Shown: positions 1 to 11,755 of the stretch, piece after piece | Position numbering within the stretch: the first letter of the stretch is position 1 | Layout of the letters: the number at the start of each line of letters is the position of its first letter | DNA from: Artemisia argyi | Lineage: Eukaryota > Streptophyta > Magnoliopsida > Asterales > Asteraceae | Assembly: GCA_030686995.1 (NCBI GenBank) | Contig: CM060680.1 | Coordinates: 81,768,060 to 81,832,059 of the forward strand | Length of the DNA: 64,000 bases | Direction of reading: 5' to 3' | Notes under the pieces: model-generated | Databases searched by the model: none | What the model was told of the DNA's origin: nothing | Seen by the model: the letters and a program-made list of their open reading frames with translations, nothing else | Program-made: the position numbers and the translations under genes

Positions 1-957
1 GGTAATGTGGTAAACTCGATGCCAAATTTAAACCAAATTAAAACCTTAATTCAAACTTATTCTCCTGTGGTTTATTTTCATCCTGATGAACCATACCTCC
101 CATCTTCAGTTGATTGGTTCTTTCAAAATGGTGCATTGCTTTATCACAAAGGAGATGAATCAAACCCTATTCCTATTAGCCAAAATGGTTCAAATCTCCC
201 ACAAGGTGGTTCAAATGACGACACTTATTGGATCGACCTTCCAAAAGATGATTTAAGTAAAGAAAGAGTCAAGAAAGGTGATTTGCAAGATGCAAATGCA
301 TATTTTCATGTAAAACCCATGTATGGTGGATTATTTACGGATATCGCTATTTGGCTATTTTACCCTTTTAATGGTGCATCAAGAGCCAAAGTCGGGTTCA
401 TTAACATTTCATTAGGAAAAATAGGTGAACACGTTGGTGATTGGGAACACGTTACATTACGAATTAGTAATTTCAACGGTGAATTAACGAGTGTCTTCTT
501 CTCGCAACATAGTTGGGGGGCATGGGTGAGTGCTTCACTTCTTGAGTACGCAAGTGGCAATAAGCCAGTTGTGTACTCATCACTCCATGCTCATGCATCT
601 TATCCTAAACCAGGGTTAGTCTTAATTGGTCCTGCGGGGGTCGATATTGGACTTAGAGATGATACGGCAAAGAGTGATAAGGTCATGGACACCGGGGTAA
701 GGCCAATGGTGATCTCGGCCGAGTATTTAGGGTCCATAGTGGTCGAACCACCATGGTTAAACTATGAAAGAAAATGGGGACCAAAAATTGATTATGACCT
801 TGATAAAGAGATAAATAAAGTGGAGAAGGTTATGATAGGAAAATTGAAACAGGCTTTTGACAAGTTTGTGAAGAGTATTCCTAGTGAGGTGTTGGGTGAA
901 AATGGGCCAACCGGACCTAAGGTGAAAAATAGTTGGAGTGGAGATGAGATGCCATAA
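1..957 (+). CDS. Vps62/DUF946 family protein, 3' part (truncated by window edge)
   Basis: The frame is open from base 1 to the TAA at 955-957, so the gene continues to the left; the GTG at 7 is not a real start. The visible ~318 residues show plant DUF946/Vps62 hallmarks: YSPVVYFHPDEPYLPSSVDW near the front, IWLFYPFNG in the middle, then GEHVGDWEHVTLRI and YSSLHAHASYPKPG. The ending is polar. From memory, full plant members are about 550 residues, so this is the C-terminal half or a last large exon. The family is named after yeast Vps62 (vacuolar protein sorting), but its biochemical role in plants is not established. There is no intron or internal stop here, and composition differs from the flanking transposon DNA. 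Its neighbour, a PP2A gene, is convergent. The family call is firm; the function is not. Confidence 0.88.
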   Translation, partial: GNVVNSMPNLNQIKTLIQTYSPVVYFHPDEPYLPSSVDWFFQNGALLYHKGDESNPIPISQNGSNLPQGGSNDDTYWIDLPKDDLSKERVKKGDLQDANAYFHVKPMYGGLFTDIAIWLFYPFNGASRAKVGFINISLGKIGEHVGDWEHVTLRISNFNGELTSVFFSQHSWGAWVSASLLEYASGNKPVVYSSLHAHASYPKPGLVLIGPAGVDIGLRDDTAKSDKVMDTGVRPMVISAEYLGSIVVEPPWLNYERKWGPKIDYDLDKEINKVEKVMIGKLKQAFDKFVKSIPSEVLGENGPTGPKVKNSWSGDEMP

Positions 958-2458
958 ATATTTGACTTGTTTATATATGATTCTTTTGGTTACAAAATAT
1001 TACGTAATATGATTTGGTTTTACAAGAGAGTAAAATTAGTACATATAGCAATATTACATATGTTGAGCATTGTGATTTTCATGAGCTTGTGCATGTAATC
1101 CTCCTGTTGGTGTTAGGATGAATTTTACATGCAATTATAAAAAATTATGAAACTTGTATTATTTCGAATTGTTTTATGTCAAAAATTGCATAAAAAGTTA
1201 ACAAAATGATTACCTATTTTTGCTTTGAGAAACTGTTTAAGATAAAGATGTTAGTGTTAGGATTAGCTAGAAGAATCTTAAACTGGTGCGGACATTTCAA
1301 ATTGCTTCCATTACGCTACGTTTCTACCTATTGTGCACGCACACATTTTATCCTTTTTGACTTTATTTAACACTAACAAGTTGAAATTAGATTGTTTATC
1401 CAAATCAATTATTGTTTCTTTGAAGTTTTAGTTTATCTTATAGAATAGCAACAAATGCAATCAGTTCATTTCCCACTCGATATGAATTCCTATATATTGC
1501 TTAGATTGAAGATAGCATGAGTTGATGTTTCAAAAGTGAATAATAAAAGTATCAACTATCACTTAATCAATTGGGTAATAAATATAAATTCGAAGTTAAC
1601 AAAATGTTATATTTACCCAAGCATTAATACATAAAGCTCATACCTCACTAACAACCGTCAACAACCAGTGTTGCAACAACTCCTAAATTATTTCACAAAC
1701 TGGAAATGTGAACGATTAAAGTGAGACGAAAAAGTATACTAAAGTAACTAATGTTCACATGTGTTATATGACATCATAATAGATGCCTTTGCCATGATCC
1801 AGGTAACACTAAAATGGCATTTCTATGTCTATTACATACCCCATATCGATGTATAGGTACATTAACGTTATAGCTCAATCACAGCTACAACTGTCTTCTT
1901 TTGTCAAGAGTTGTTAATGCATCATTCCAGCTATGAGTAATCAACAAGCATTGATTCTAAAGTTAGAAACGGTGGACAAAGTTCACAACACAATATGTTC
2001 AAATGGTGAAATGATGAATGCATATTGGTGTCGGATTGTTTCTCTAAGTGAATGTCACAACTAAACCGTGTAACCATTTCACAATCTGATTCTAAGCATG
2101 AACTATGCTAAGACAAATTACCAGCACCTTCATGGGCAATTGCTTAATACAAACAATAATTTATGTATCTCAATTGATACTAGTCAAACTATCAGTAACC
2201 ATTCACTTTTGCAGATACATAAAACCCCATCCTTCAACAATGAATTAGAAAATGCCCAAAATGCAAAATAGCAACAAAAAAAGAGAAAAATAATACCCTA
2301 GTCATACAAAGTCCATTTTACAAAGCCACTTGGTCCTTTCTCTGGCACTTTACCTGATGAATTTTAGCCCATACCAGTCGTATCAAAATCTCAATTCTGG
2401 CAAAGGATCGTAAATCACTTTAACCGAGTTGTTGTTCTAGCAAGTGAGGATTGTCCAT
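958..2458. other. Intergenic region between two convergent genes
   Basis: This AT-rich stretch must contain the 3' UTRs of the Vps62-type gene (+) and the PP2A gene (-). I see no ORF of note, no terminal repeats and no tRNA-like boxes. AATAAA-like words occur (for example around 955-960), but none can be assigned as a poly(A) signal with confidence. Confidence 0.5.
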
Positions 2459-5400
2459 TTAAAGGAAATAATCAGGAGTACGTCTGGTTACATCAGGCTC
2501 TCCTCTCCTAGGGGCCGGATCAAACTGCAACATTGAATCATCCAAAGTTAATTTGCTAGCTTGACTAGAAACATTCGGTAAGAATAACTCATTGGTTTCA
2601 CAAAATATATACTGCACAAACAAGATAGAATGCTCTAGAAAAACTTGATCAAATATAGTACCAGCCACCGCGACATAAAGGCTAAAGACAAAACATTTGT
2701 CAGGCACATTGGTTCACGAGTAAAAACGGGCAAAATCTTATGCAGGTTGGAAAGAGTGGGTCGACTTAAAGCAGTTTTTGCACCCAAAAACTTCCAAGTT
2801 TTTTACCCTTAGTTGTCAAACATGATAAAACTACACTTATTGCGACTTTCGACCCATTTGGCCTGAATCTGTTTTAGCTACAGATACTCCGTATTAATTT
2901 GACCGTTGAGAGAGCATATAACCCAAACGGACTTGTTCAAATGTAAATGAGACAAATGTATCACCCTTTTATAATGCTCAGTGGTGGAGATGGATGAAAA
3001 CTTTGGATGTTAATCCATTTTATAAAAGGAATGTTGTTTCTAAGTTCCCCTTAATATTGAATCTTAAGTTCTTAATATATGACTGATTTCTTGGAAGAAC
3101 AAAATCTAAAACATATCCAATGGCAGGGAGCAAAGATATGATAACACTGAAAATACGCATGTGTCTGGATGTTTTCAAAAGAAACCTGGATAAACGTGTG
3201 GCCCTTGCAATCATCAACTTCCAAGATAGAAGCCATGTTTCCACACCGATAGCAATAGTTTGGTGCGCTAAAGATAGTGACAACCTTTTGCTCCTGTCAT
3301 ACGAAAAAAATGGCATAAAACTTTAGTTTAAAAAAAAATGAAAAGGGTCGAATGGGCATGAACCAAAAAGGTCCCACAAAGACTACACGTAAAAGTTATC
3401 ATTACATGTCCCCAGTTAAATCCCTCCATGACCAGCTGATGAGCTCTAGCAATAAGCTTCAGGCTGTTGGTATGGTTAAATTGCTCAGAGATATCCTACA
3501 AGAGAATTTTATGTTATAAAACAGTGTCACAATACTGATGAGAATAGAATAAATGCAACATAGTACTTGGCCAAAAGTGTATCCGGCTCCACGAGGTGAA
3601 ATGCCCCAACCACAACGGTCATCTGGGTCGGACCATAGAAGATCACACATTGGACCTTCGTGTGGAACCTCTTGAACACGATCAAAGTTTCTTATACTAT
3701 CAAGAGTTTCAATTGAAGGTGACAAACCACCATGAAGACAAAATATCTCTGATTCAACCTATAACAGCACCAAAAGAAGGAAAATCAGATTGTCATGATT
3801 GTAAGCATAGACAACTATATTGATAATATTATAAAAACAAAGAATGGGCAAACTAACCAATGCGGTCAATGGAAAATAATCAAAGAGATCTGTGAAAGTC
3901 TTCCAAACATTAGCATTTCCATACCTATAAGACAAAAACTACAATTACACACCAGCAAGGACATTATGCATACAGGAAAATAGTAAACTACAAATAAAAA
4001 TAATCAGCAAGAACTATTGCAATTGTATGTGACTGTCTTGCTACATCCAAATTTATTGGCATATTTTGACCCATGATATATTGTATAACATTCAAAAAAT
4101 GAAAACTATAATAGCCTATAAACTATAACATTAAACAAAAAGCTAACTTACTTCCGAAGACATTCATCATAAAACCCATAGACTTGAGTGATCTGTACAC
4201 AAAAAACAATGGTCAGTTCTAGAGGTAGACTATTAATATGGGAAAACCTTCACATGAAACAATTTCAAGAAACATGATTAATACTCGACCAGTATACATA
4301 TATTTATATAGTGATAGCCACTCTAATTTTGTTGATGTGAAATGAATATGTATGTTTTATTATCATCCTTATCAACATGTGCTGTTTCACATATGTTTGG
4401 TGGTTACTATCTTAGCAGGAAAACCATGAGTCCATGACTATCAACAACCATATTTATTTTATCTACCTGACGACTTTCATGATTTCCTCTTAGGATTGTG
4501 ATTCGCTGAGGATACCGCACTTTCAGAGCCACCAGAAGCTGCTTAAGAGTAAATTTCAACAATATCATGTAACTTACACACATCAGCTTTTATAAGATAT
4601 TGACATTGAATATAGAATAATACAATTCTGCTAACCCAATTTTGTAAACTTCCTTCTTAGTCAAGTAACTTTGATGCCATTCATGAGTATATACCCTGTG
4701 TCTCAACGTAAATGTCACATTTTTTTGAATTAAAAGGTTCTTTAAATCAAATTATGAGGTTTCCCCAATAGAAAGGTGAATTGTAATTTTGTTGAGTTTT
4801 GGCCAATGTAATTAACTTCAAACTAAACATAAGTTCAATGAATATTGAGTTCAATGAAAACGGTTCCTCGGGAATGTGGCTAATCATCTAGTTTACTGAA
4901 ATGTGCATAAAAATAGACATTCTAATATTTCTGCATCTAGTAAATTGGTGGGGTATCTACCCCCAATATTTGTTTTCAGCTGGCCAAGTAAGAAATGCAG
5001 AAGGAAAGAAAGTATTCAAATCGTTATTGTCATTAAACTTCGTTTTCATTCATTTGAGTAACCTTTGCTTTATTTTTATTTTTGAGATGTCACTGTTATA
5101 TTACCCTTTACATGTATTTTTGCAAATGCAAAGAGCTGACTTATCAGCAAAAAGACATATCAAATTCCACTTACCGTGACAGTCTCAACAGAATAATATC
5201 CTCGATCGACGTAATCCCCCATAAACAAGTAGTTAGTGTCCGGGCACTGCAGTTGAAAAATGAACCACGTGAAACTAAACGTCTGAAACCGTCTAAACAG
5301 ATATAAAAATATGTGGTGGCAGACCAACTCAATAGCCACACAGTCCCTTGTCAAGTTGTCATTAATTATGGATCCAAGATATTTTACATCAGGCGGGAAA

Positions 5401-6877
5401 AAAAATACCTTCCCTCCGATGCGAAAAAGTTCAGCAAGATCGTGAAACTGCCCATGGATATCACCACAGATGGTCACAGGACTTCTTACCGGCTGCAGGA
5501 GAGAACACAAACAATTGAAAGTAAGAATAGTTGAGCTCAAATTATGTCTACATATGCACTTTCAATCAGATATTCAGATATTTATCAATATCGGTGTAGC
5601 ATATATATGTCTTCTTAATGGTACAGATAGATCATGAACTTCACCATAAAGATGCAATGTAACATATAGACTAAATACATATTTGAAAATGCATCATAAG
5701 TATTCGTGTATTAATGAGTAAAAGAAAACATACCTGAACGTTGCTTTCATTCATCAGTATCTCTTTCGCCTTTTCACATAATGTCTTAACCTACACACAC
5801 AAACAGCAAGTACCTTAACATGATTGTTTCTGCAAACTAACCACCATAACAAATCTTTATGCTCTTTTTAGCCAACTATTTTCAAAGGTTTGTTTGTTTC
5901 CCTTTGCATAATTTAGTGAAGTTCTCATAAAGGGATCACATAAACTATCAATTCACAACTATGTTTGTTTCTCAACAACCCAAGCATTTTCTATAAAGTA
6001 GCAGTAGTGACGACTACCAAAGGTGTACACACTATGGCTACATAACATAAATGTAAGGGAAACATTTCAATAATCTGTATGATGAGTAGTTGAATACTTT
6101 AACGATTCTTTCAAAGGTACATGATGACTCAGAGTCATAAATCAGCTTCACGTACTTTACAATAAAACATACCAAAAATGGTTAAACTTCAGAAATAATT
6201 GCTCTCTATTGATATATTAAGTGGGTGGGTGTGAAGGGAAAATGGTACATATTTCATGTTAATCTATTTAATCAAATAACTTTCTCATGATAGTCACTCG
6301 TTATCAAGCACATTCCCGACAAGTTAATGATATTATCGAGAAACTTATATCATCATTTATGCATTTCAACGTAGCATAGAATTTCAACGTAGCATATAAC
6401 ACACGAATCAAATTACCATAATAGCGCTAAACTAACTAAAGCCTGATAGCCATGACAACGCTTAAATAAGGCCCCGTCTATCCAATGGAAACCTAGTACT
6501 TCTCTAATTCACAATCAACATTCACGTCTCTTCTTCCATAACTTTCGCGTATTAAAATCAAATTTCTTGCTAATTTCGCCCCAAAATGAACCCAAAAAAG
6601 CATCCTTAATTGCATCAAATCAAAACACAACCAACAACAATAACCATAGCATCATATCTCCTGTTTCATAAAAAAGATTCAATTTTTTCACATAATGGAT
6701 CACCCAACATCAAATTAAACACAACCCATATGCTAAAACAACAAAAAAATCACAGATCCATAAAAAAGAATATAAATTTTAACAAACCTCAGGCTCAATT
6801 AAGGGTTTGCATTCCATAAGCTGTGAAATCTGTTCATCAAGATTCCCATGGGTGTTGGAAGCTAGATCCACACTCAT
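2459..6877 (-). CDS. PP2A: Serine/threonine protein phosphatase PP2A catalytic subunit (11 exons)
   Basis: Exons on the minus strand, in coding order: 6788-6877, 5734-5790, 5409-5492, 5175-5246, 4467-4538, 4152-4192, 3858-3924, 3567-3758, 3406-3495, 3186-3293, 2459-2524. All junctions are GT-AG and phases match, giving 939 nt (312 residues plus stop). The product is the catalytic subunit of PP2A, a metal-dependent Ser/Thr phosphatase that works with A and B subunits in cytosol and nucleus. Metallophosphatase motifs are intact: GDIHGQ (exon 3), GDYVDRG (exon 4), RGNHE (exon 5), HGG (exon 8). The tail ends TPDYFL, whose terminal leucine is the usual carboxymethylation site. The [12 protein letters not shown]-terminus and 11-exon structure resemble the plant PP2A-3/PP2A-4 subgroup rather than the ~306-residue subgroup. 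No lesion is visible, so the gene looks functional. A nested transposon lies ~290 bp upstream of the ATG. Confidence 0.95.
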
Positions 6878-7166
6878 TTTGTTTTTATATATAAATAAAT
6901 TGTGGGTTTTTATTTATTTATACATATATTTAATCAATTGAATTGATTATTTTTGTTGAAATGAAAATTGGGAATAAAGATGAACAAGAATGAATGAATG
7001 AAACCCTGGTTAATTTTGGGAGATTGTTTTTTGTTTTGTTTCGGTGTTTTGGTTTGTGGTCCTTTGGTATTGTTTGTATGCCATGTTTGGTCCCTTTACC
7101 TTTTTCTAGATTGTTTGTAATCGTAAAACCAAAGTACCAAAAATAAAAGTCGGGCTTTTTTAACTA
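6878..7166 (-). promoter_or_regulatory. Upstream region of the PP2A gene, cut short by a transposon
   Basis: Only 289 bp separate the PP2A ATG (complement of 6875-6877) from the terminal repeat of the MITE at 7167. A TATATATAAA-like stretch lies at about 6884-6895, but it is too close to the ATG to be an ordinary TATA box. Any more distal promoter elements have been moved about 4.1 kb away by the MITE plus its internal element. The transcription start was not determined. Confidence 0.4.
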
Positions 7167-7272
7167 CTCCCTCCGTCTCAAAATTATTGTCACGAGAGGG
7201 AAATCATAAAATTTAATAAAAGTGGGGTCGTTTTAGTTTTCAACCACTCCAAGAGAATATTCCTTTACTTTA

Positions 7273-7473
7273 GGGTAAAATGCAAAAATAGTCCCTAAAC
7301 TATCACGAAATCGCAAAAATGGGACCGAGACAAAAAGTCACGCAAAACAGCCACCAACGTTACGAAAATTTGCAAAAAAGCCACCCAGAGGCATTTTTCG
7401 TTAGTTAAGTGTCATGTCACCGAGGGCATTATAGTCATTTCATGGATCTTCTTATCTTCCGCCAACCTTTCAA
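7273..7473 (+). repeat. Left terminal inverted repeat of the MULE
   Basis: This pairs with the reverse complement of about 10957-11163 with only scattered mismatches; a short insertion near 11010-11030 makes the right copy a little longer. It contains two AAATNGCAAAAAT-type blocks next to GTCCC/GGGACC words, a composition also seen in LTR promoters elsewhere in this window. Confidence 0.88.
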
Positions 7474-7661
7474 GGACTATTTTTGCAAACAACGTAAACT
7501 ATTTAGTTAAAGCAACTAGATTACTAGATTTGCTTTTTCAGAGTACATTAACTCCCAAAACCAACCCAGAAATTCATATCCGTTGTAAAGGAAATCAACC
7601 GTCAAACCCTAACATAAAAAAAATAAATCAATCAATCAAATCGGAACGAAACCCAGCTATG

Positions 7662-8304
7662 GCGAATAATGATAAGAATGATAAGGGAAAGTCTTTGTTG
7701 ATTAGGGGGGAGGAATCATCCGAAAAGTCGTGGGGCAAGGTTTTATTAAATGATGAAGTCTTTGAGGATGTTTTGGATGAATTTGGTGATAAAGTTATTG
7801 CCAAGTATGGTTCGTATGCAAACATAGGGAAGAAGATGATTGAAGAAATTCTTCAATTGATGTAGAATAGAACCTTCAACAAACCAAATGTGGGTGCTAG
7901 CGGTGCCATATCTATTCCTACCATTGGAAGTGGTAGCCGTTGCTCCAATGAGGTAGTTGCAGAGAAAAAAAGGAAGAGGGGAAGGCCGGTTGGGAGTGGC
8001 AAGAAGAAGACGGAAGGGAGTCCTATTCCGACTACAGTCACAGAAAAAAAGGAAGAAGGGAAGGCCTGTTGGGAGTGGCAAGAAGAAGAAGGAGGGGAGT
8101 CCTAATCCGAGTACAGTTACAGAAAAAAAGAAGAGGGCAAGGCCTGTTGGGACAGGCAAGAAGAAGGAGGCTGGCAAGAAGAAGAAGGAGGGGAGTTTTA
8201 ATCCGAGTATAGTTACTGAAAAAAGGAAGAGGGGAATGGCAAATGGGACTGGCAAGAAGAGGAAGGTAAAGGAAGAGCATACGGATCTTGGTATGTTAAT
8301 GTAG
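7662..8304 (+). pseudogene. AT-hook, lysine-rich protein inside the MULE, frameshifted
   Basis: A Met-started frame at 7662 encodes a 67-residue acidic segment ending at a TAG near 7863. An open frame from 7890 then reads into AT-hook sequence (RGRPVGSGKKK). Near 8040 the reading shifts by one base into the frame that ends at 8304, where further hooks follow (KKGRPVGSGKKK, KRARPVGTGKKK). The hooks sit on tandem DNA repeats of about 75-80 bp between roughly 7965 and 8250. AT-hooks bind the minor groove of AT-rich DNA. C-terminal basic tails of this type occur in plant MULE proteins, so this may be a displaced transposase tail or a captured host fragment. With a stop and a frameshift it is not intact. 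The antisense Leu/Phe-rich frames here are shadows. Confidence 0.55.
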
Positions 8305-8518
8305 TATACTTCATTTATGTGCCATTTTAAATTTGTTTACGTAGGATGCTATGATATGTTTGATAGACTTTTATATGCATCCCCTTTCCTAGGTTTAGGG
8401 TAAACAGAGTATTTGCATTAAGTATGGTGTTAGAATATCATAAGTGAGATTGTTTGGCATGACTAAAGTACTGCTATAGAGAGTGTTTTGCATTACGAAA
8501 GTACTACTACAGTTACTA

Positions 8519-8627
8519 AGTGTTCACATTGGTTATAAGTAAGTCTTCACATTGGTTGTAAGTAAGTCTTCACATTGGGTGTAAATAAGTCTTCACATTG
8601 GTTGTAAGTAAGTCTTCACATTGTGTA
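8519..8627. repeat. Tandem ~24 bp repeats inside the MULE
   Basis: About five diverged copies of a unit like AAGTCTTCACATTGGTTGT follow each other without spacers. They lie between the AT-hook ORF and the transposase-like remnant. This is a simple minisatellite. Confidence 0.75.
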
Positions 8628-8845
8628 TCTTGAGTGTATCAGGAACAAAATAGATTGGTTTCTATATTACCACATTAACTTATTAACTAAACTACAACTA
8701 TGTGGTGAGATATACAACACTGCATTGCTCTGCTTCACTTGAGTCTGCATAATTGTTTCATTGACTACTTCTGCATTGACTTTAGCATCTATACCATTAG
8801 TTTCGTAGGTGCTGGTATGTCTTGACAGTTTGAATTTAAAATGTG

Positions 8846-9593
8846 GCAGATTTACTTGGTTATGGGGGTGAAGTTCTGTTCCGCATGCACAATAATGAAG
8901 TCTTTGAATTTGGTCCATTAAGGTATGTACAAGGGAATGTTTCTACAATGTGTGGCTTTGTCTGTGATAGACATGTCTTTTTCCTAGGTCTGGATGATAT
9001 GTTTTCACGCATTAGGGGAGAAAAATGGGTTGTATTCTTTTGTGTGCCTGGCAAATCATTAGAAGAAGGTTTGAAGCTGATTCACACAGACAATGATTGA
9101 GCTAGGTTGTTGTGCCGGTTTTGTATACTTGTTTGTTGCTCACACAAAACAGGTATTATCTCCCTACTATTTAAACAACATTGATGCAGAAGGTGGTGGT
9201 GGGGAGGTTGTCGGGTGGGTAGAAGAAGATGCTAGCTTGCGGTGCTATATTACTTCAACTCCTTTTAGGACTAGCACTTCAAAAATTTATAGGAAAGTGG
9301 ATGATGTTGATGCTTCACAACCAGAATTCGGGAAGCATAAAAAGAGGGTGAAGAGGTCTGTGGATAAGGGAAAAGGAAAGATGGTTGATGAGGTTGATGA
9401 GGCTGATGTTGTTAACAGGAACAAACCGGCTGGTATTGTCATTAGAGACGGTGGTTCTATGAAGAACCCAGCAGGTGTTGGTTCAGTGAATGTGGGAGCA
9501 AAAGGTGGTGGTATTTTGAGACCAAGAATAACTAATTGCGTATTGGGTCTACGGGCACAAAGATCAATGGGTAACAATGTGGTATTATTTTGA
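8846..9593 (+). pseudogene. Remnant of a MULE transposase N-terminal region
   Basis: Two overlapping frames join across a one-base shift at about 9093-9100. The first reads PLRYVQGNVSTMCGF and then VPGKSLEEGLKLIHTDND. The second continues with VLSPYY and a basic tail (KHKKRVKRSVDKGKGKM). The order, a beta-rich head with PLxYV, then PGKSLEEGL and HTDND, then VLSPYY, resembles the N-terminal module of plant mudrA-like transposases. The zinc-binding region, catalytic domain and SWIM finger that should follow are absent. It could instead be a captured host gene related to that module. Function as transposase is excluded. Confidence 0.5.
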
Positions 9594-10004
9594 CTAGGTG
9601 AGTCTAATGAACTGTTTAGCAAATATTTTGGACACATTGCATTGCCTATTATAGTAACCTCATTTCATTGCATATATTGACTGTGCAGGTATTGTTGATC
9701 ACATGTTGGTTCATCCAGTAGAAGGTTTGAATATTCATCTAGTAGAAGGTTTGAAGATTGACATATGGGTTCATCTATTGGGAATATGTAATGTGTAGAA
9801 ACTAAAACACTTTAATTTGGTTGTATTTAGTAATGTAATTTGACTAATGTAACTTGAACTATTCTACCTCTGTTTCGAATACACCAAAGGGTTTGGGCAG
9901 GCATTGTGATGGGTTAAACTTTTTGGTACATGCCGAACAATATTATGTAAATTGAGGTATTTCATATGGGGTTAAATGTTTAGTCAAGCTTGACTCCTAT
10001 GCAT

Positions 10005-10121
10005 AATATGTTTGTGTTTGTTTTGTGTTTCTGTCATTTGCTTCGATTAATAGCATTTTACTATGAATATGTTTGTGTTTGTTTTGTGGTTCTATTATTT
10101 GCTTCGATTAGTAGCATTTAA
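10005..10121. repeat. Tandem duplication of ~61 bp inside the MULE
   Basis: Two adjacent copies start AATATGTTTGTGTTTGTTTT at 10005 and 10066 and end TTAATAGCATTT and TTAGTAGCATTT. They differ by a few bases. No ORF is involved. Confidence 0.7.
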
Positions 10122-10457
10122 ACGTATGTGTTTGTGTATTGTATTATGGTTTCCATTATGTCAGTTTCATGTTTGTGAATGTGTTTGTGATACGAATTGA
10201 ACAATGTATATCAAGACAAACGGGATCAAACGACCCCTTCCATTCATAAACCATAAGGATACATTTACAACCTTATGGGAACCCACAACCCCTACCTACA
10301 TCATCACCTACATCTCGCTTACGACACTACGACAGTGGCACCAAAACGAACAAAAGAAACCACAACTACACAAGTGCCCAACCACCCACTACCTACATTC
10401 ATCATACACAACAAACACAACAAAAGAACCCATCACAGCCTCCAACACCCAACCCCT

Positions 10458-10799
10458 TCACATGTACGTTTGCCTCACAGCAAACTCAATCTTGGAAACA
10501 ATGCTGTCATTTGTTTGCCTAAGCATCATCATCAACCCCCTCATCTTTCTCATATCAGCTGACTGAATCCTCCTAAGCTTGTTCCTATTGGCCCTTGCAG
10601 TTCTCGAGCCCCTAATGTTTTGGAGCTCTAAAATCAGGTCCCCCCTAATACGAAGCATATTAGACAGCTTTTGGCACCTACTCATCAACTCTTATGCATG
10701 ATGAATTTCCTCCTCAACCTCTCGCTGGTAATGGGTTAACATCATTTCGGATATGACAAACGAATTACAGGCAATCACAAGATCAAGACAGCGAGACAT
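10458..10799 (-). pseudogene. Small minus-strand ORF near the right MULE terminus
   Basis: Reading leftwards from the ATG at 10797-10799, one frame runs to the stop at 10458 and is interrupted only by a TAA at 10692-10694, about 35 codons in. The product would be about 113 residues, rich in Arg, Met, Leu and Ile, with helical, coiled-coil-like spacing. MSRC occurs on both sides of the stop. I do not recognise the family. It lies antisense to the other MULE remnants and ends about 160 bp from the right inverted repeat. It may be a second MULE ORF or a captured host fragment. Confidence 0.4.
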
Positions 10800-11342
10800 G
10801 TTACTGGAAAAGGAAATGATAATTTTTTGATTACGGGTGTATGTGTGTTTCTGCTTGTGTGTGTGCGTGTGTGTATGTGAAGGTGTTGACAATTTAATAT
10901 GAAAACATGAAAATAACTTTGCAAATTAGCCATTGAGGTCATGTCACAATACAGTTCGAAAGGATGGCAGGAGATAGGAAGATCCATGAAATGACTATAA
11001 TGCCCTCGGTGACATGGCACTTAACTGGAAAACTAACAGAAAATGCCTCTCGGTGGCTTTTATGCAAATTTTCGTAACGTTAGTGGCTGTTTTGCGTGAC
11101 TTTTTGTCTCGGTCCCATTTTTGCGATTTCGTGATAGTTTAGGGACTATTTTGCATTTTACCCTTTACTTTATTATCTAGTTTTCACTTAAAAAGTAAAG
11201 TGGACAATTATTCTGAGACATCCAAAAATGAAAATACGGACAATAATTTTGAGACGGAGGGAGTATGATTTATGTAGCTTAACGAGCCGTCCTCCTCCCT
11301 GCAATCATCCTCTTAGCCGGCGGTTGGTTTCGTAATAGTATA

Positions 11343-11755
11343 TGTTAAAGATACATTGTATCTAGATGATGAGAATCAAGTTATTGAATGCAGTCATGCA
11401 TGATGTCAAGTGCAAACCAATTGTGCCTATAAAAGACAGTGAACCCTTCTTGCATTTGCATCCCATCTCAAAGCAAAACACACAATGTTTTTTGCTTCTT
11501 TATTCTCTTCTAGTAATCTTTGAGTAGAATTAGAGAGATTGTAATATCTCCTAATACAAGAGATATAACTATTGGTATATATCCATGTACTTAGAGAGAA
11601 TGTGTAACTCCTAGTTTTCATCATAGTAAAATGTATCTCTCCTTGCCCGTGGTTACCCTATTGGGGTTTTTCATGTTATATTTGTGTGTCATCTTTTATT
11701 ATGTTTCATAATTTAGTTGTGAGTTTGCTTCAATCCGGTGTAACTTTTCTCAACA
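11343..11755 (+). mobile_element. Probable solo LTR (Copia-type), 413 bp
   Basis: The segment begins TGTTAAAG and ends TCTCAACA, giving TG...CA ends and TGTT/AACA inverted tips. It is flanked by GTATA (11338-11342) and GTATC (11756-11760), a near-perfect 5 bp duplication. TATAAAAG lies at 11428-11435, and a GT-rich R/U5-like region follows. No PBS, coding region or second copy is nearby. Confidence 0.55.

Larger units (their letters stand above)
7273..11163. mobile_element. Mutator-like element (MULE), 3.9 kb, defective
   Basis: The inverted termini begin GGGTAAAATGCAAAA and run about 200 bp at each end (7273 to ~7473; ~10957 to 11163). The element is flanked by the 9 bp direct repeat TTTACTTTA at 7264-7272 and 11164-11172. 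Long inverted repeats with a 9 bp duplication define the Mutator superfamily. No MULE transposase catalytic domain or SWIM zinc finger is readable. What remains is an AT-hook/lysine-rich ORF, a segment like the N-terminus of mudrA-type transposases, and a minus-strand ORF near the right end. The element is therefore defective or carries hitch-hiked sequence (Pack-MULE-like). Confidence 0.88.
7167..11263. mobile_element. Stowaway-like (Tc1/mariner) MITE, split by a Mutator-like element
   Basis: The termini are CTCCCTCCGTCTCAAAATTA at 7167 and its inverted copy ending at 11263, with TA on both sides (7165-7166 and 11264-11265). This is the classic plant Stowaway terminus and TA target. Removing the Mutator-like insertion (7273-11163) and one copy of its 9 bp duplication leaves arms of 106 and 91 bp, about 197 bp in all, a normal size for such a MITE. 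It has no coding capacity. The MITE had to be in place before the larger element. Confidence 0.87.

Noticed and set aside
5160..5540. 126-codon minus-strand frame taken as a gene by itself
   Set aside because: It is two PP2A exons (5175-5246 and 5409-5492) with the intron read through; the exon boundaries and neighbouring exons make the full gene clear.
7746..8280. Leu/Phe/Pro-rich minus-strand frames
   Set aside because: They are the complement of Lys/Gly-rich AT-hook repeats and show no independent start or conservation.
8519..8627. CRISPR-like direct repeats
   Set aside because: Units are diverged, adjacent and without spacers, and the DNA is plant nuclear; it is a minisatellite.
7167..11263. 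A 4.1 kb autonomous mariner element
   Set aside because: The interior has its own 200 bp inverted repeats and a 9 bp duplication, so it is a MULE in a MITE, and no mariner transposase is visible.
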